A stretch of 64,000 nucleotides of DNA. It comes from Paragyromitra xinjiangensis. Its lineage: Eukaryota; Ascomycota; Pezizomycetes; Pezizales; Discinaceae. The stretch is taken from NCBI GenBank assembly GCA_038503065.1, contig JBCAMK010000002.1:2480001-2544000 (forward strand), read 5' to 3'. A program made the translations under genes and the position numbers. The notes beneath the pieces were generated by a model that was given only the letters and a program-made list of their open reading frames with translations, did not search any database and had not been told where the DNA came from. How positions within the stretch are numbered: the first letter of the stretch is position 1; every line of letters starts with the position of its first letter. Shown piece by piece: positions 63,570 through 64,000 of the stretch.

Positions 63570-64000
63570 TTTGAGCTATAGAATCCAGTTGCCTGTGAGG
63601 AAGACTGATAGTGAGAGAGGCTGTTGAGGGGGTTTGTGCGGTTTTATATACTGTTCCTGAGTGTCATCGACGGCAACTTAATTGATCGGCAGAGGCGTCC
63701 GTGTGTGCCATGGTTCCTATTCTGCGCTATACGATTGTGGGATCTCATAGGTTTCGAATACGGACGGAAGAAAAACCCCCAGCTTAACCTACTCAATGAA
63801 TACGGGACTCCGTGCCTTCGTTCCTGGCGGCCCGATCTACACCTAGAACATCATAACCTTCTTTCCTAGTACCAATATCTCCAAAATAACGAATAATAAC
63901 AACATCTATTATATAAAGCGGGGAAATAAGAAAACCCCCTAGTAACGATGTAGGTTCGGACAATTGCGCACCGGAGTATTAAAGCACCGGAGATCTCCAC
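63570..64000. promoter_or_regulatory. Upstream region of secreted-protein gene
   Basis: 431 bp to the end of the window. An AT-rich TATATA-like stretch at about 63645-63652, roughly 75-80 bp upstream of the ATG, could be a TATA element. No other gene was seen. Confidence 0.4.

Overview
The window is nuclear DNA of a filamentous ascomycete (Pezizomycotina). The evidence is spliced genes with mostly 50-66 nt GT-AG introns, UTR-like spacers, a CON7-type zinc-finger regulator, a 7TM receptor fused to an RGS domain, and a full set of fungal housekeeping genes. The intron density (nine in DBP2, eight in VPS11, six in RNR1) fits an intron-rich, possibly early-diverging lineage such as Pezizomycetes or Orbiliomycetes; that placement is inference. 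No prokaryotic, viral, CRISPR or tRNA feature could be supported. Exon joins below were made by hand from reading-frame phase, splice motifs and family conservation.

Layout. 1-2362 (+): eIF3c/NIP1, cut by the window start. 2363-8070: long gene-free spacer. 8071-9736 (-): CON7 transcription factor, with a homopolymer- and polypurine-rich upstream region. 9737-14426: no gene. 14427-17089 (-): DBP2 RNA helicase with one long intron. 18531-19676 (+): UFE1/syntaxin-18 SNARE. 20066-23658 (-): VPS11. 23986-26032 (-): F-box/LRR protein with a frame anomaly. 27117-29431 (-): 7TM-RGS protein. 31362-34632 (-): RNR1, with CGCGT motifs upstream. 35877-38213 (-): mitochondrial UbiB/ADCK kinase-like protein (CQD1-like). 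39602-42794 (-): LRRC40-like protein. 43527-44876 (+): coiled-coil protein of unknown function. 47263-47714 (-): doubtful small gene. 48034-48916 (+): MGM101. 49050-50195 (-): nitrilase-family hydrolase. 50480-52137 (+): eIF3l. 53476-55984 (-): unrecognised, probably membrane-anchored protein. 56378-57591 (+): REF/ALY-like RRM protein. 58223-58616 (-): COA3. 58884-60535 (-): kynureninase. 60755-61392 (+): ISA2. 62866-63569 (-): small secreted lysozyme-like protein.

The genes are a typical dispersed eukaryotic set, not an operon or a biosynthetic cluster. Shared themes are translation initiation (eIF3c, eIF3l), ER/vacuole traffic (UFE1, VPS11) and mitochondria (MGM101, CQD1-like, COA3, ISA2). 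Several gene pairs are divergent and may share promoters (BNA5/ISA2 219 bp; nitrilase/eIF3l 284 bp; 55984/56378 about 390 bp).

I found no convincing undescribed multi-gene system. The strongest unusual signal is splicing. Many introns must end in AAG, and two in GAG, to keep frame and family homology. In these introns a branch-site-like RCTRA motif lies about 10-16 nt upstream of the acceptor, so acceptor choice seems to follow distance from the branch point more than the usual CAG/TAG preference. Other points are a DBP2 long intron in a motif position known from yeasts, the F-box frame anomaly, and the unknown membrane protein.
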